Positions 23,051 to 34,863 are shown, numbered from the stretch's first letter. The stretch is DNA of 64,000 bases from Mactromeris polynyma (GCA_032209605.1 JASFXZ010000010.1:7833385-7897384); one strand, 5' to 3'. The notes: generated by a model not told the origin, from the sequence alone. Numbers and translations: made by a program.

Positions 23051-26000
23051 GTATTTATAAACGAGATTTAAATGTATATAAAATTGCTAAGCCACATTTT
23101 GATCCAGGGCTGACCTCCATAAATCAAACTACAGAGTGCCATAACATCACCCTCTTTTTTGATTGTAATCTATAAATCAAGAGATCAAATAATGTGTAAG
23201 ACACAACAATCCATCATTTGAGTAAGTTTTCTCATTAATTGGCTACACATAAAAAATCTAGCTGATGAGAGGTTACTTTAAAATTTTAATTACTACAAAT
23301 GTATTGTGACTATAAACGTTTTACTCATTTTACTGGATAATATTACAATAAAATATATTTAACCTTTGATGTATATTAGATATAGATGTTTGCTTGTTAA
23401 TGGGACTAGTAGCATATCCTGTTTTTTTGTTTCCAGAGTATTTGAAGGAGAACAATGAGAACATGAAACGTCAGTTTCAGATGCTGTTACAATGGAAAGA
23501 AAAAGTTCGAGACAGCAACAAACATAATCTGCTCAGGTTTGAGCAGCTTCATAGGGAGATCAATATATTAAAGATGGAAAATGAGAAGTATAAGCAGTGT
23601 CAGGAGTCCCCTGACAAAAAGGTTAATACTTATCTATGTGCTATGTTATGTTCTCCATGTTTTGGACTGTCAGCTTTGTTACTTTAACAAGTGTTGTATT
23701 CATAAATTGAAAGGTATATTAAAAAGTGTTGTATTCATAAATGGAAAGGATAAAGTTATATTTTATGTAGATAAGTCTTGTATGCTGTATGCTTTAAATT
23801 TTTATGAAGGTTAATGTTAGTTAAGCTGTAGTTAATATTGTCTGCAGGTTTAAGCTGTAGTTAATATTTTCTGCAGGTTTAAGCTGTAGTTAATATTGAC
23901 TGCAGGTTTAAGCCTTAATTGATAGTGTCTGCAGGTTTAAGCCTTAGTTAATATATTCTGCAGGTTTAAGCCTTAGTCAATATTGTCTACAGGTTTAAGC
24001 CTTAGTTAAAATTATCTGCAGGTTTAAGCCTTAGTTAATGTATTCTGCAGGTTTAAGCCTTAGTCAATATTGTCTACAGGTTTAAGCCTTAGTTAATATT
24101 ATCTGCAGGTTTAAGCCTTACCGGTAGTTAATATTTTCTGCAGGTTTATAATGAGCAAGTTAAAAGTTTGATGGTCCTTTCTACTTTGAAGACTTGTTTT
24201 GCAGTATAAATTTTAATGAATGTGTTATTTACAGGCTTCAGTGTTAGGAGAATTGCAACAACATATTCGAAAACTGGAAAGAGAAAAATTACACTATGAA
24301 CAAGAACTGAAAGATTTACGCAGAAAAGTAGAAGACTTAAACAAACAAATGGATAACAGATCCCCTGATGCAGAAATGGTATGATAACAATAATTTGAAT
24401 CTGTATCTACTTGGTAATATTAAATTTGATTTTCAGGGCTTTTTCAAGGGTTTTTGGGAAATGAGTCCCTAGTCAATTTGAGATTTTTTCAGTGCATTGT
24501 ACATTGTCAAATAAGAAATAAAATATTTTTAAACAGTTAATTGTAATTAATGAATCAAACTTCATATTTCTAGTTTTTACTGTCTCTTAAGATACTGAAG
24601 CTATTTTACAAATTAGTAAATTCATTGTAAACAATGATCTGGGCTCTTTAAGTTTATTGTTTGTTTATTTTTCTCTTAAAACAAATCATTCCAATTGGGT
24701 ATTTTTTTGAGATTGGGAAATATTGATCCTATTTTGCATTGGGAATGGGGCCCAAGTTCTGCCCTGTTAGACACCTAAAAACCCTGTTTTAGTATACTTT
24801 TAATTAAATAAGTTATTATATTCCTCAATCTAGCTTAAATTATCAATTTATAAATATAATATTTTGTTAAAAAGACTGTCACTTAATTATTAATGGATTG
24901 CATTTTAATATCTATGGAGAGTTGATTTTATTTCACATGTTCCAGGAGAGTTGATTTTATTTCACATGTTCCAGGAGAGTTGATTTTATGTCACATGTTC
25001 CAGGAGAGTTGATTTTATTTCACATGTTCCAGGAGAGTTGATTTTATATCACATGTTCCAGGAGAGTTGATTTTATTTCACATGTACCTGGAGAGTTGAT
25101 TTTATTTCACATGTTCCAGGAGAGTTGATTTTAGTTGATTTTATTTCACATGTTCCAGGAGAGTTGATTTTATTTCACATGTTCCAGGAGAGTTGATTTT
25201 ATTTCACATGTTCCAGGTTTATGTGAATTCTCCCTCTGATCCTGGTGAGTTGGAAGGGTACAAGAAACGATGTTCTGAGTTAGCTAATCAAGTGCATAAC
25301 TTTCATCAGCAAAACGAACAATTAATGCAAGATTTACAGCAAATTAATGCTCTGAAAATCAAAATACAAAATGAAAATACGCTCCTGAATGAACAGAACT
25401 TAGCTTTACAGAAAAGGCTTCAAGGTTTATTTGGTGATATAAACAAAACAAAATATTCTGTTGGTGCTCTGCAAAGCTCTGAATCTGAACCAACCGAAGC
25501 TAAGGAGATAGAAAATGTTCATGTGTCTAAATCTGATATGGAACTGTTAGAACTTCAAACTGCTGCTGCAGAGAGACAGAATAGTGTGGAGGAGTTTGTT
25601 TCTGGTGTAGCTGTGGAGTTGAAGGAAAAACTACACATAGAGAAAGAAAGAAGTTCTAAACAAAAGCAACAATTGAGTAGTAAAGAAATAGAGGTAAATG
25701 TGTAGCCAAGTTTTCAAATGTGTCATTTCTTACAAAAGGCCCCCATGAGGTTATGTACATTGTATATACATGTATACTATTTAGTTGTGTCAGTTTTATG
25801 AAATAATTTGTATGTCGAGGAATGAATGTGAAATAAGCCTGTCTTCTTTCATGCTAAGTAAGGGATTATGAAAGCTTTTTATTGTATTTTTCATGGTAAG
25901 GAGCAATGTGGAAACATCTAAATCTGTATGGATGATATTTATTTATATAGACTTACTTAACTCACAGAATTATGTCTATCATGCCTTGCTTGACCTTACA

Positions 26001-29000
26001 GCATGGCAGTAAGTGACCATTGTTGTACATAATTAATGATAATCATTTATGTACTGTCCTACCATTTCAATTTTTATTAGTGGTTGGTGACCCAGGAATA
26101 CTGATAAGGTCACCACTGAAGTACTGTTAAAAAGGGCATATAACCCCAAAACAACCAAAACTGATTTGGTGTTTAGAATACTTTTGTGGTATAGACTACC
26201 AGTATGTATTGATATTTTTGTGATGTATTATATAGATAAGCAGATTACAGAGCCAACTAAGTGAGAAGGATCAGATGTTAGGTCATTATAAAGAACAGCT
26301 GGACTCCCAGATTGCACATATTACACAAGAACACAAGCGGCAACAGCAGGATTTATTCCAACAGTTAGATTTACTTAATACGGAACTTCATCGGGCTAAA
26401 AGTGTAAGGTTTACCTTCAGACTTCTAGTAAAATGTTCATTAATTGTAGCTTATATCCTTATCACATGAAGTAAGCATAGTAGGCAAGGGGTTGAGCATT
26501 GGATTCATGATGTGATGTGTGTAAGTACAAGCCACACATAAAGTAGGTTTAGATCAAGAACTTCACTATCCTGGACTTCGGCACAAGTACTGGTTAGTAA
26601 TCCAGGAAGCAGTCAATGAGATCAATTTGTAGAAGTTGTAAAAATCACGGAATCAATGTAAAAAATATGTAAGTTTAAATGGATATTGCATATACATGTA
26701 TCATTAAAATGAGAGAGTACTCCAGGGTAGGCCTCAATTTCAAAACAGGGCCTTTCTTCAGAAGACTAGAGAGATGTATTTGGGGAAGGTTCATGAATCA
26801 CCATACCTGATTGAGTTTATTGGTGGAAAATAAGTTTATTAATGTTAGGTGCTTAAAATGAGTTGCATGTTTATAAATATTTGTTATAGTATGGTAAAAC
26901 CTTGACATATTTCTGCTTTTTGTTAGCTGTTTACTTCTGACATGTTAGTGGTGGAGTCAAGATATTTTTATATAACTATAAGCATATATGTAGATAACAG
27001 ATTTTCTCCCCAAAATACAAATGTCTCATTCATATATGAAATAATTAAGACTTTTGTAAAACACACAATTATTGGCATTGATTTTGAGGTAAGTTCCTGC
27101 AAGACTATAGACGGTACATGTACATGTTTTAGCATATATTTTTTTGTTAAATAGTCATTGCCATACCAAGGAGATGTTCAGAATTTGAAGTCGCAGGTGA
27201 TGACGCTAATCAAAGAAAGCCAAGAACTGTCAGCAAAGTTGGAAATGTCATCTAAACAATTAGACAAGAAATCTTCCAGGTATAAGCTTTAGGTTGTACT
27301 TCTGACTGAGACATAATGTTTGATCTTTATAGTAATAATTCACTTGTCCTGTACACTGAATTATATTAACTAACATTTGAAGCCTCAAACCACTTGTGTA
27401 TTTGACTTCCAATCCTATCAATGTATTCATTGTGACCCGCCTAATGATAGTGCAAATGGTCTTTGTTCATATGTTACACGTATCTGTCTGCTTTATATGT
27501 TCGAATGTTAACCATGAATGTGAAAGGTTGCAGGATATAAAAAATATTACTGGTGGCTAACTTGCCTACGACCCACATTGTAAGGGTTGTACTAGAACTG
27601 TTTGGCTCGGCATAAAAATTAATATGGCTGATGTCCATGTCATGTGCCTGCAACACAGTGTTGCAGCACTGTATTTGCTACAAGCGGACACCATCTTCAA
27701 TGCACACTAAATTTCCTGTTGATCGGCCTCATAACAACATCTAAACAACTTTATTTGTCTTTACATGCTATGCTTTTAATATCATCAGAATTTTCTGTTA
27801 GATAATAAATTTACTTTTTCATGACAAAGACTTTCATCAGTCAAATTTCTATACTAAGTAACAATTAATAGATGTTTAGGATTGTAGTGTTAATGAAATA
27901 ACATAAGGCGCTCACTAAGTCAATAATTTAAGTCCATGTCCCAAATTTCATGAAAGATCTCAAAGAGATCCATCTCAAGCTCAAATTACAGAGACCTGAT
28001 ATTGTGGATTGTAAAACATATTGCCAATCAGAAGATCCATCAAGTCAACTTGATTTAGATTAACATGTTTAACTTTAACCACTATCAATATCATAAATGA
28101 AATAATGTATTTGACGTAAGAAAAAATCACAATTTGAGAAGAAAAAATCTCAGTTTGAGAAATTGTGGAATTGAGACCAGTCATTTCTTTTGTTTGGTCT
28201 GTATTAGTCTTGAGTCGGGTCATGGTACTTAAAGTTTTTATTGAAACCTGATGTGAATATATTTTTTAATGTACTTGTTATTTTAGAGTGATGGAGTTGG
28301 AGCAGCATTTGTGTCGTCGTGAGGAGGAGTTCACTCAGACTCGTAGAGAGGCTGACAGTATTATACAACAACTGAGGTACTCACTGAGTACTGCTGAGGA
28401 CACAATTTTGAGAGAGAGAGGAGAACATGCAACCACTAAGTATGTAGAAACTTAGTCACTTCTCACATCTTTCAGTCAGTAATGTTATCTACTTGGACCT
28501 AACTGACAAAACTTGTAAAATAGCCTGATTGTTAAAAAAACTGGAAGTTTTTTTAGTTTTATGATGTACAAACATCTTTCTTCAACAAATACGGATCAAT
28601 ACATTATGAGTTTATTCTTTGTTAATGCATGTTTATTGATGTGTTAACTATAGGAAATATATTTTTCATTTTGTTTAGGTAAACTAATGAACAAAAAAAA
28701 AATCATAATATTACTTTAACATGATGAAAGTGTAAGAGAATGGCACAAAACTCGCTCATTCATAAAACATGGCCTCCTCACCTTTATCCATTTTTTATTA
28801 TATAATGAAGTCACTAGAATCATTGCAGAAATGAAGTCAAAGGTTCTGAATCTGGTTAATTTGCTGATGAGAAAAACATTAGGCATTCAGTTTTTGTTAT
28901 GCAGTAGAACCAGTGTTACCGTTTTCAGTGGTCACCCGATTTCAACTCCCCCCCCCCCAATGGAATTCATTCAAATGCACCTGAAATAGATGGTCAACTG

Positions 29001-31424
29001 GTGTCTGAGGTCACTTTTTTTTCATCCCAATACCTTCTTTAAGACTTTATTAAATGGTCAGTGCCAGAATATTCTACTCATAACATGTATATTTCTAATT
29101 TACAACTTTGTCTGTTTTTCAGGAAACAGATGGTCGAAATACGGGCATCATTCAGTCAGTTAGTGAATGATTACAAGGAATTGTTGGATACATTTGATTC
29201 ATACAAGATGCAGCATCAAAATCTACAGCAACAAGTATGGACTTTCTGGGTTTTTTTGTGTGTGTTACTGTAAAATTTCAAAAAAGATTTGTCTTCCATC
29301 GCTGATTCATAATTATTAATGGGAATTGTCAGTTGCCTTTGGAAGTACTGATGTCTACTGGTTTGTAACTCAGACACACTAGTCAGGTCAACTGATAGCC
29401 TGACATAACGGGTATACTTGAAAAACAGCATAAAAAGCCAACACAACGACTATAGCTATAGTTCTCATAGTTACTCATATTTGAGACCTGCTTAAAAATC
29501 AAGTCATTTAAATATTTCTGTTATTTTTCTATTCAGTCAATACAATTCAGTCTATCAACTTCCTTTCACAGTATGGTACCCAGTAATCCTGCAATACTGG
29601 TTGTATATGTTTGCACCTTCTTTCATTTGTTGTCTGTTATATCATTTTCTTCTATAATTTTACCATTTACAGTCTGGTAATCCAAACAAACAAATGATGG
29701 ATGAAATAAACAGATTGACAGCTCAGACAATTGCTGCAGAGGAAGCCATAGCTTATCGTGATGATCAGATAAAACAATTGAAAATTGCAAATGCTAAACT
29801 GAAGGATGACATTGATAACACAATACCTGTACTTAAAGCTCAGGTAAGACAAAAAAATTTCATTAGAAACAACGGCAATATGTTACCATATACAAAACAT
29901 CTTCACCTTAGATATATGTCCAGAGAACAAAATATTTGTTATTGACCATAGTTTACTTGGCAATTGTTTGTACTGTGTTCCACTGTTCAACAGTGATGGA
30001 AATTGAGTTTCATCCTTTCAAAGAGCACATGCTTGCAAATTGCTTTGTTGAGTAGTAACGTCTATGCTTTAACAAAGTATATGATTTAACCTTAGTGTTT
30101 GATTTTATATTGTTTGTTTAATAGGCTGAGCTATGGAAGCAAGATTTTGATGCAGAGAGATATGCCAGAGAACGGCAAGTAGCTGAGAAAGAAAATATCC
30201 TACAGGAAATGAAAAATCTAGAGCTGAAAAATCAGCAATTAATGGACGAGATAGAGAACTATTCTCGCCAATCTTTGGCTGAAATGCAGAGACGCCATGC
30301 GGCTCCAGTATATCAACAACAGCTTCAGAGTCGTCTCCAAGGAAATCCACAGGCTGTGTGTTATCCACAAACACCACCAATGCAATACCCATCTCAACAT
30401 GGCTCTCCCGGGGGGCACCATGGTCAACAAATGTCCCCAAGACAGTATGCTAGCAATGTTGGTGGTTACCCAGCACCTCAACCTGTAGAACATGGAGGTG
30501 ATGATCTTATACAGAGACAACAAGACCTTCAGCCGGTTCCTGTACAGGTATGGGAAATATGTACTTGATAATTTTGCAAAGAAAAGCATATCTTTGCTGT
30601 GATATTCAACAATATTAACGTTTTCTCACAAATGATACCAGAACATAAACAGAATGTCTCACTAATAATTCTAAGACATAATTATTGGCTAGGTAAATGT
30701 CACACAAGATCTAAATGATTTACAGAATAAGCAAAGAAAATATTGCGCTCTCAGTTGAAAACCTTATGCTATTATGAAATAATAGTGAGCAGGGTGAAGA
30801 AAAAATATGTATCATAGGAACCACTCTCAGCTTCAGCTTCCAGTACTAAAGTCATTCTTATTATAAGGATAGAACTGACAGCTGCCGATTTGATTTCAGA
30901 TTTCAATTTGTAGTGTGATGCTATGGATGATAATCATTAATTAAATATGCTTTATCACTTATGTTATACATCTTACCGTAAATGAAATATGCAGTGGTGT
31001 TCATCAAGGAATGAAACTCAAACTTGTCTATCTGTAAACAAATGATGAAGTGGATAGATTTGTTATTGCTTTCACAACTCAGAATGTAACTCCTTCTCTT
31101 TGAATTCTTAATCAAATATGTTATACTTTCACAGTTTAATCAAATATGCTATACTGGTTTTACTGTTTAATCAAATATGCTATATTAGTTTTACAGTTTA
31201 ATCAAATATGCTATACTGGTTTTACAGTTTAATCAAATATGCTATATTGGTTTTACAGTTTCATCAAATATGCTATATTGGTTTTCCAGTTTCAACAACC
31301 CCCATCACAAGGGAGCAGCAGTAACCAGGAGGAAGGTGACCAACTAGCTTGTCCAAAGTGTGGGATAGCTTGTCCAGATCTTGATTCCTTACAAATTCAC
31401 GTGCTTGATTGCTTGGATAATTAA
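22795..31424 (+). CDS. Optineurin/NEMO-family ubiquitin-binding adaptor, 11 coding exons
   Basis: Adaptor predicted to read Met1/Lys63 ubiquitin chains in NF-kB, TBK1 or selective-autophagy signalling. Coding exons: 22795-23050, 23437-23621, 24235-24378, 25217-25693, 26236-26403, 27155-27279, 28287-28439, 29123-29234, 29673-29843, 30125-30547, 31290-31424. All have AG/GT borders with consistent phases, totalling 782 codons. Residues 64-147 match the NEMO N-terminal coiled-coil style (LREYLKENNENMKRQF). Coiled coil continues to about 597. The UBAN motif DFDAERYARER lies near 603-613, then a Q/P-rich linker, and a C-terminal zinc finger with C759, C762, H775 and C779. Human optineurin is 577 residues and NEMO 419, so the middle is expanded. 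No convincing LIR motif is visible. Three introns contain acceptor-like minisatellites. It could be ancestral to both vertebrate paralogues; orthology needs a tree. Confidence 0.88.
23822..24152 (+). repeat. 29-bp minisatellite in intron 3, AG|GT in nearly every unit
   Basis: About eleven units of gtttaagccttagttaatat followed by tgtctgcag, each ending in (t)ctgcag or ctacag directly followed by gtttaa. Each unit has a branch-point-like ttaat, a short pyrimidine stretch and an acceptor-like YAG, followed by GT. One unit carries a 4-bp ccgg insertion. It lies about 80 bp before the true acceptor of exon 4 and is not part of it. Confidence 0.92.
24430..24790. repeat. Possible dispersed repeat in intron 4
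   Basis: Sequence with 'ggaaatgagtccctagtcaa' and 'gcattgggaatggggccc' resembles, in inverted orientation, material near 38370-38545 (fragments such as aaaaatccct and gaaccctggcccc). Similarity is loose and judged by eye only. Confidence 0.3.
24917..25216 (+). repeat. 29-bp minisatellite whose last unit is the exon 5 acceptor
   Basis: About ten units of gagagttgattttatttcac then atgttccag. The last copy's ccAG at 25215-25216 is the splice acceptor of the 159-codon exon. Upstream units have the same ttttatttcacatgttccAG context but are followed by GAGAG, not GTTTAT. One unit holds an 11-bp internal duplication. Including one 29-nt unit in mRNA would shift the frame and add an in-frame TGA. 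Confidence 0.95.
25217..25693 (+). CDS. Largest internal exon of the optineurin/NEMO-like gene
   Basis: A 159-codon phase 0-0 exon encodes a coiled coil (YKKRCSELANQVHNFHQQNE), an acidic Ser/Glu-rich stretch (SSESEPTEAKEIE) and a second helical segment. Its acceptor is the last copy of a roughly ten-unit 29-bp repeat. The acidic stretch is where optineurin carries its LIR, but I see no clean W/F/Y-x-x-L/I/V core after the serines. Confidence 0.85.
30125..30547 (+). CDS. UBAN exon of the optineurin/NEMO-like gene
   Basis: The 141-codon exon opens with AELWKQDFDAERYARERQ, the UBAN signature D-F-x-A-E-R-x-A-R-E shared by optineurin, NEMO and ABIN proteins, whose Asp/Phe and Arg residues contact linear diubiquitin. 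A heptad coiled coil continues for about 45 residues. The remainder is a Gln/Pro/Gly-rich, probably disordered linker (PQTPPMQYPSQHGSPGGHHG) leading to the terminal zinc finger. Confidence 0.9.
31108..31289 (+). repeat. 31-bp minisatellite whose last unit is the final exon's acceptor
   Basis: One partial and five full units of tttaatcaaatatgctatac then tggttttacag at 31135, 31166, 31197, 31228 and 31259. Four of the five full units end in acceptor-like ttttacag or ttttccag; one ends in ttttactg. The last ends at 31289, immediately before the zinc-finger exon. The exon's first bases, TTTCAACAA, resemble the start of a unit (tttcatcaaa). Confidence 0.95.
31290..31424 (+). CDS. Terminal CCHC zinc-finger exon of the optineurin/NEMO-like gene
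   Basis: 44 codons plus TAA. It encodes CPKCGIACPDLDSLQIHVLD followed by C, spacing C-x2-C-x12-H-x3-C. This matches the C-terminal zinc finger of optineurin and NEMO, including the DxDxLQIHV core. In those proteins the finger helps bind ubiquitin or substrates. The acceptor at 31288-31289 is the last unit of a 31-bp repeat. Confidence 0.9.
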   Translation, partial: FQQPPSQGSSSNQEEGDQLACPKCGIACPDLDSLQIHVLDCLDN

Positions 31425-32066
31425 TTGTAAAAGAGTAGAGACACCTTGTTTGAAATATTTACTTAAACAATGTAATTGTGCTACTGGGAAGCTATATTAG
31501 CTGGTTATAAGTTGTGATTGGTTTGATTTATTGTGGTCACATAATTATGTAGATACAGACATTTTGTTTTGTGGTGTTCAATTATACTGTTTTTATTTTT
31601 AAATTCTGGTATACTTGATTTACTTGACCTACTGGATTACTTTATATCGTATGCTGAAGAAAACATCCCCTAGGGAACAGTGTGTCTTTTTTCCATGTAA
31701 AACAAAGATACAAGAATAATTGTATTATTCTTTAGTTTTTAAAGATCAAAGTTATGCCCCTCCAAATGAGACATGAGTAAGTCAGTGAGTCTCAGACGGA
31801 TGTATGGCATTGGCCTATGCTGGGCAGTGAAGTATTGATGAACTCTTTTTTTTAGTTATCTATTGGGGCGATGTTTATCATATAAGTAAATGTGTAGTAA
31901 AAAGGATAAGAGTGCAATAATATTGATGTTTTTGTGTTATATTACATATTGAAACTAACATTACCAGTAGTTAATTAACTCATACAACCATTTGATTACA
32001 CATTGTTAATATTGTCCACTTTTATTATCTGTGAAGTCTTATTTTATTCCATTGTCCATTTTGTAT
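31425..32066 (+). other. 3' flank and probable 3'UTR of the optineurin-like gene
   Basis: AT-rich non-coding sequence after TAA. No single polyadenylation signal stands out; aataaa occurs only further on, near 32300 inside a repeat element. No other gene is seen. Confidence 0.4.
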
Positions 32067-32726
32067 GTACAGTTAAACTCTCAATAACTCGTGGATGCTG
32101 GGGCCCATCCGAAAAACTCGAGTTAGCCTATGTTTCGAGTGACCCAGAGTTTCCATCATGTCGTTTTAGTGTTTTTTTATGAAATGCCTTGTTTTCATAG
32201 TTTTCACACTTGTACCAGTTGTTTCATATTTGTTTCATAGTATCATATTTCTATTCACTACATTTCCTCATTAAAATACAAGTCAAGTCTAATTCTTAAT
32301 AAACTGATAAAATGTAATAAACTGATAATAAGAGTCGTCTCAAATGGCCTTTTTTAATTGATATCTGTATGTTTTGTGCAAACTGCGATAATCATTTTTC
32401 ACACTTCAATACTTGTCCTTAAGGATCGTGGTTTTGCAAGTTGTACAACTCCAGAAAATTTTAACAACATTTCTTTGTTTGTTTATTTGGAGCTCCCATT
32501 TGAACAATGTGTAAAAATATGTAATCGAGTTACCAGTTAGCTATTGTGTATAGTTTGTGTACTGGGGACCTGCAAGGGTGTTCGAGTTTTCGACTTATTT
32601 CTGCTGGAGTTATTGGTGATATATTTGATATGAAAATAGAAGAAATAAAGTTGGGAACTGCCATTTCCAAGACAAATCCGGGATTCTCGAGTTGTCACCA
32701 GCTTGAGTTATTGTAGTTAACTGTAC
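32067..32726. mobile_element. MITE-like element, 660 bp, with about 25-bp imperfect terminal inverted repeats
   Basis: The left end tgtacagttaaactctcaat and the right end attgtagttaactgtaca are near-complementary. 'aactcgagtta'-type motifs occur near both ends and inside. There is no coding capacity. It is a non-autonomous DNA-element candidate just downstream of the optineurin-like gene. Confidence 0.6.
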
Positions 32727-33769
32727 ATGTATATCCAAAACGACAGTGAAATATTTCTTTATATTTGATGCAATATTGTATTTATAAGTTAGTAGCAATT
32801 TTTGTGACACAGGTCATCTAAAAAACACCAAGAAAGCCATAGAATAATGAAACAGTGTGCGTGCAACATTGATAAGAGTGTACAGGCATTTAGGTCATAA
32901 TTCTTGTACGATTTGTTAATTGCATGTATTTAAAGCTTGTATAGCTTCTACACAAAACTTATAAGTGTGCACTTTTTTAATGTTGAATAACTTTTTTATT
33001 GATTAACATTTCTGCACAAAATTTTGTATACTAGCTATTGGCTACGTGTAGATCATGACTCTTTGGTCGAATTTATCGGTTTAAATAACACAATGCGTCA
33101 AGTCCGGGTGGGCACACGTGCTATTTTTAAATCAACAAGATCATCTTTAAGTGGGAGCTGCAGAACTGATTTTTTTCGCATCATCACATTTATTGATTTT
33201 ATTTGTTCAATCTGTGGACTTATCGCATGAAATAAATAAGATATTATGCCAGGTATCTACGCTATATGCGTTGAAAATTTCAGCAAGATCAGAATAATAT
33301 TAACTGAGATACAGTCATATTTATACCTGCACACTTATAAGTTTTGTTAAGTGTATATCTTTTCTAATTGCAAACATTATTGATAATGCCTGCTGTATTG
33401 TTATTAACTTTTACCTCAATATTTGGTGTTATTAACACATGTACTTTTTGAAAAGAAATTAATGAATATATTATTTTGAGATGAATACTTGGTTGAGATA
33501 TGTCAATGAGTGATAATTGTACCATAAACAGTGAATGTCTGTATGACCAGAATGTGATCATACTGCTGGTGTGAATTTAGCAGTAGTAATCTTAATGGCT
33601 ATGTCTGCCTAGTTGAACGATGCCAGCAGGGTGATAGTTGTAGGGAATGTACCACCACATGTTGGTAATACTAGTAAGCACAGTAAATACTGCTGCAGCT
33701 GTGACTGTCACTACTACCATATTAGCACTGATAATATATGATAACTGTTATCCCATACGAGGCAAACTG
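32727..33769. other. No gene seen
   Basis: AT-rich intergenic sequence between two MITE-like elements; nothing recognised. Confidence 0.45.
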
Positions 33770-33909
33770 CCCTGCATTCAGTTACGGCTAATAGTGGCGA
33801 AAGTTTTGTATTTTATCCCTTGCCCACCGTATCACATTGGCTGCACACGGGAACCAAATTACGAAACATTACGAAACAATAGGGCTGATAGCCGTAACTG
33901 AACGCAGGG
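33770..33909 (+). mobile_element. MITE family B, copy 2, complete, 140 bp
   Basis: Begins ccctgcattcagttacggct and ends agccgtaactgaacgcaggg: 20-nt terminal inverted repeats with one mismatch. No ORF. The target duplication is not clear. Confidence 0.85.
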
Positions 33910-34562
33910 ATGTATAATGGAATTTACCCTGAACTTTCATATTATGATGTAAGATGTATATATGTTATATTTGTAAATCATGTTTCTATGATTATACATG
34001 TCAAGATGTGTTTGAATTATTGTGACCGCATTATTTGGTACTTAAAAGAGCTATGTTCTTATCATATCTGTGATAAATACTGTGAGATCATTGACTGTTG
34101 AATATTGTACAGTAATGTAATTCTATGTTTTTCTTTACAATTTTTTGTCAAGGTCACATCTAAATATCAACTGTCAGCCATAGTGTTTGTACCGGTTCTA
34201 TCTAGTTGCTTGAAGCTCATTGCCTGGCAGTATATTTGAATTAGTTGTGTTATAAACGATTTCTTATAGTGCGTGAGAAAGATAATTCTGTATAAGTGGA
34301 TGAAATAAGTTATGTTTTAAGGAAGACATTTCAGAAGAGTCAATCACTAAAGCCAATTATTTGTACCATAACAACATGAAAAGAATTTTTTTTATTCCAA
34401 ATATTAGTTCTCATTGTATGTTTCTTTGATTTACCAGTTATAGTTAATACATCTGATTGTTGTAGTGACATATTGGGTTTCTTCCATGCAAACTTATGAG
34501 AAATTTTGAATCTTTTTACTACGACCTTCTCTTGTATAAATAGAACATATTAGTTAGATATT

Positions 34563-34863
34563 TCTATAGATAGTTCCCACAGTAACACTATTTAAATCCC
34601 TTGATCTGATAGTCAGTCAGTTGTATTGCTTGAAGAATATAAACAATTGTCAAATGATCAGATACATATAAAAGTAACTTTTTCATTATGCTCATGTGGG
34701 CAGATGGCTCAGAAAGTTTTGTCACATGCAAATTCTCTTGGTGTTCTCTTAATTATCACATATTTGGGAATTACTCCTATAACAGCTTATCAGTTTTGCC
34801 TATCAAAATGGCTGATGATTAAGGAAAAGGGAGGTAAATATTGTAGATGTGGGAACTATCTAT
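34563..34863 (-). mobile_element. MITE family C, copy 3, inverted orientation
   Basis: Right end aagggaggtaaatattgtag, gtgggaactatc; internal tgctcatgtgggcagatggc and aattctcttggtgttctctt are the reverse complement of copy 1's middle. The left end is more diverged (acactatttaaatcccttga). Confidence 0.85.

Noticed and set aside
30105..30589. Minus-strand ORFs of 111 and 116 codons opposite the UBAN exon
   Set aside because: Antisense shadows of a well-supported coding exon.
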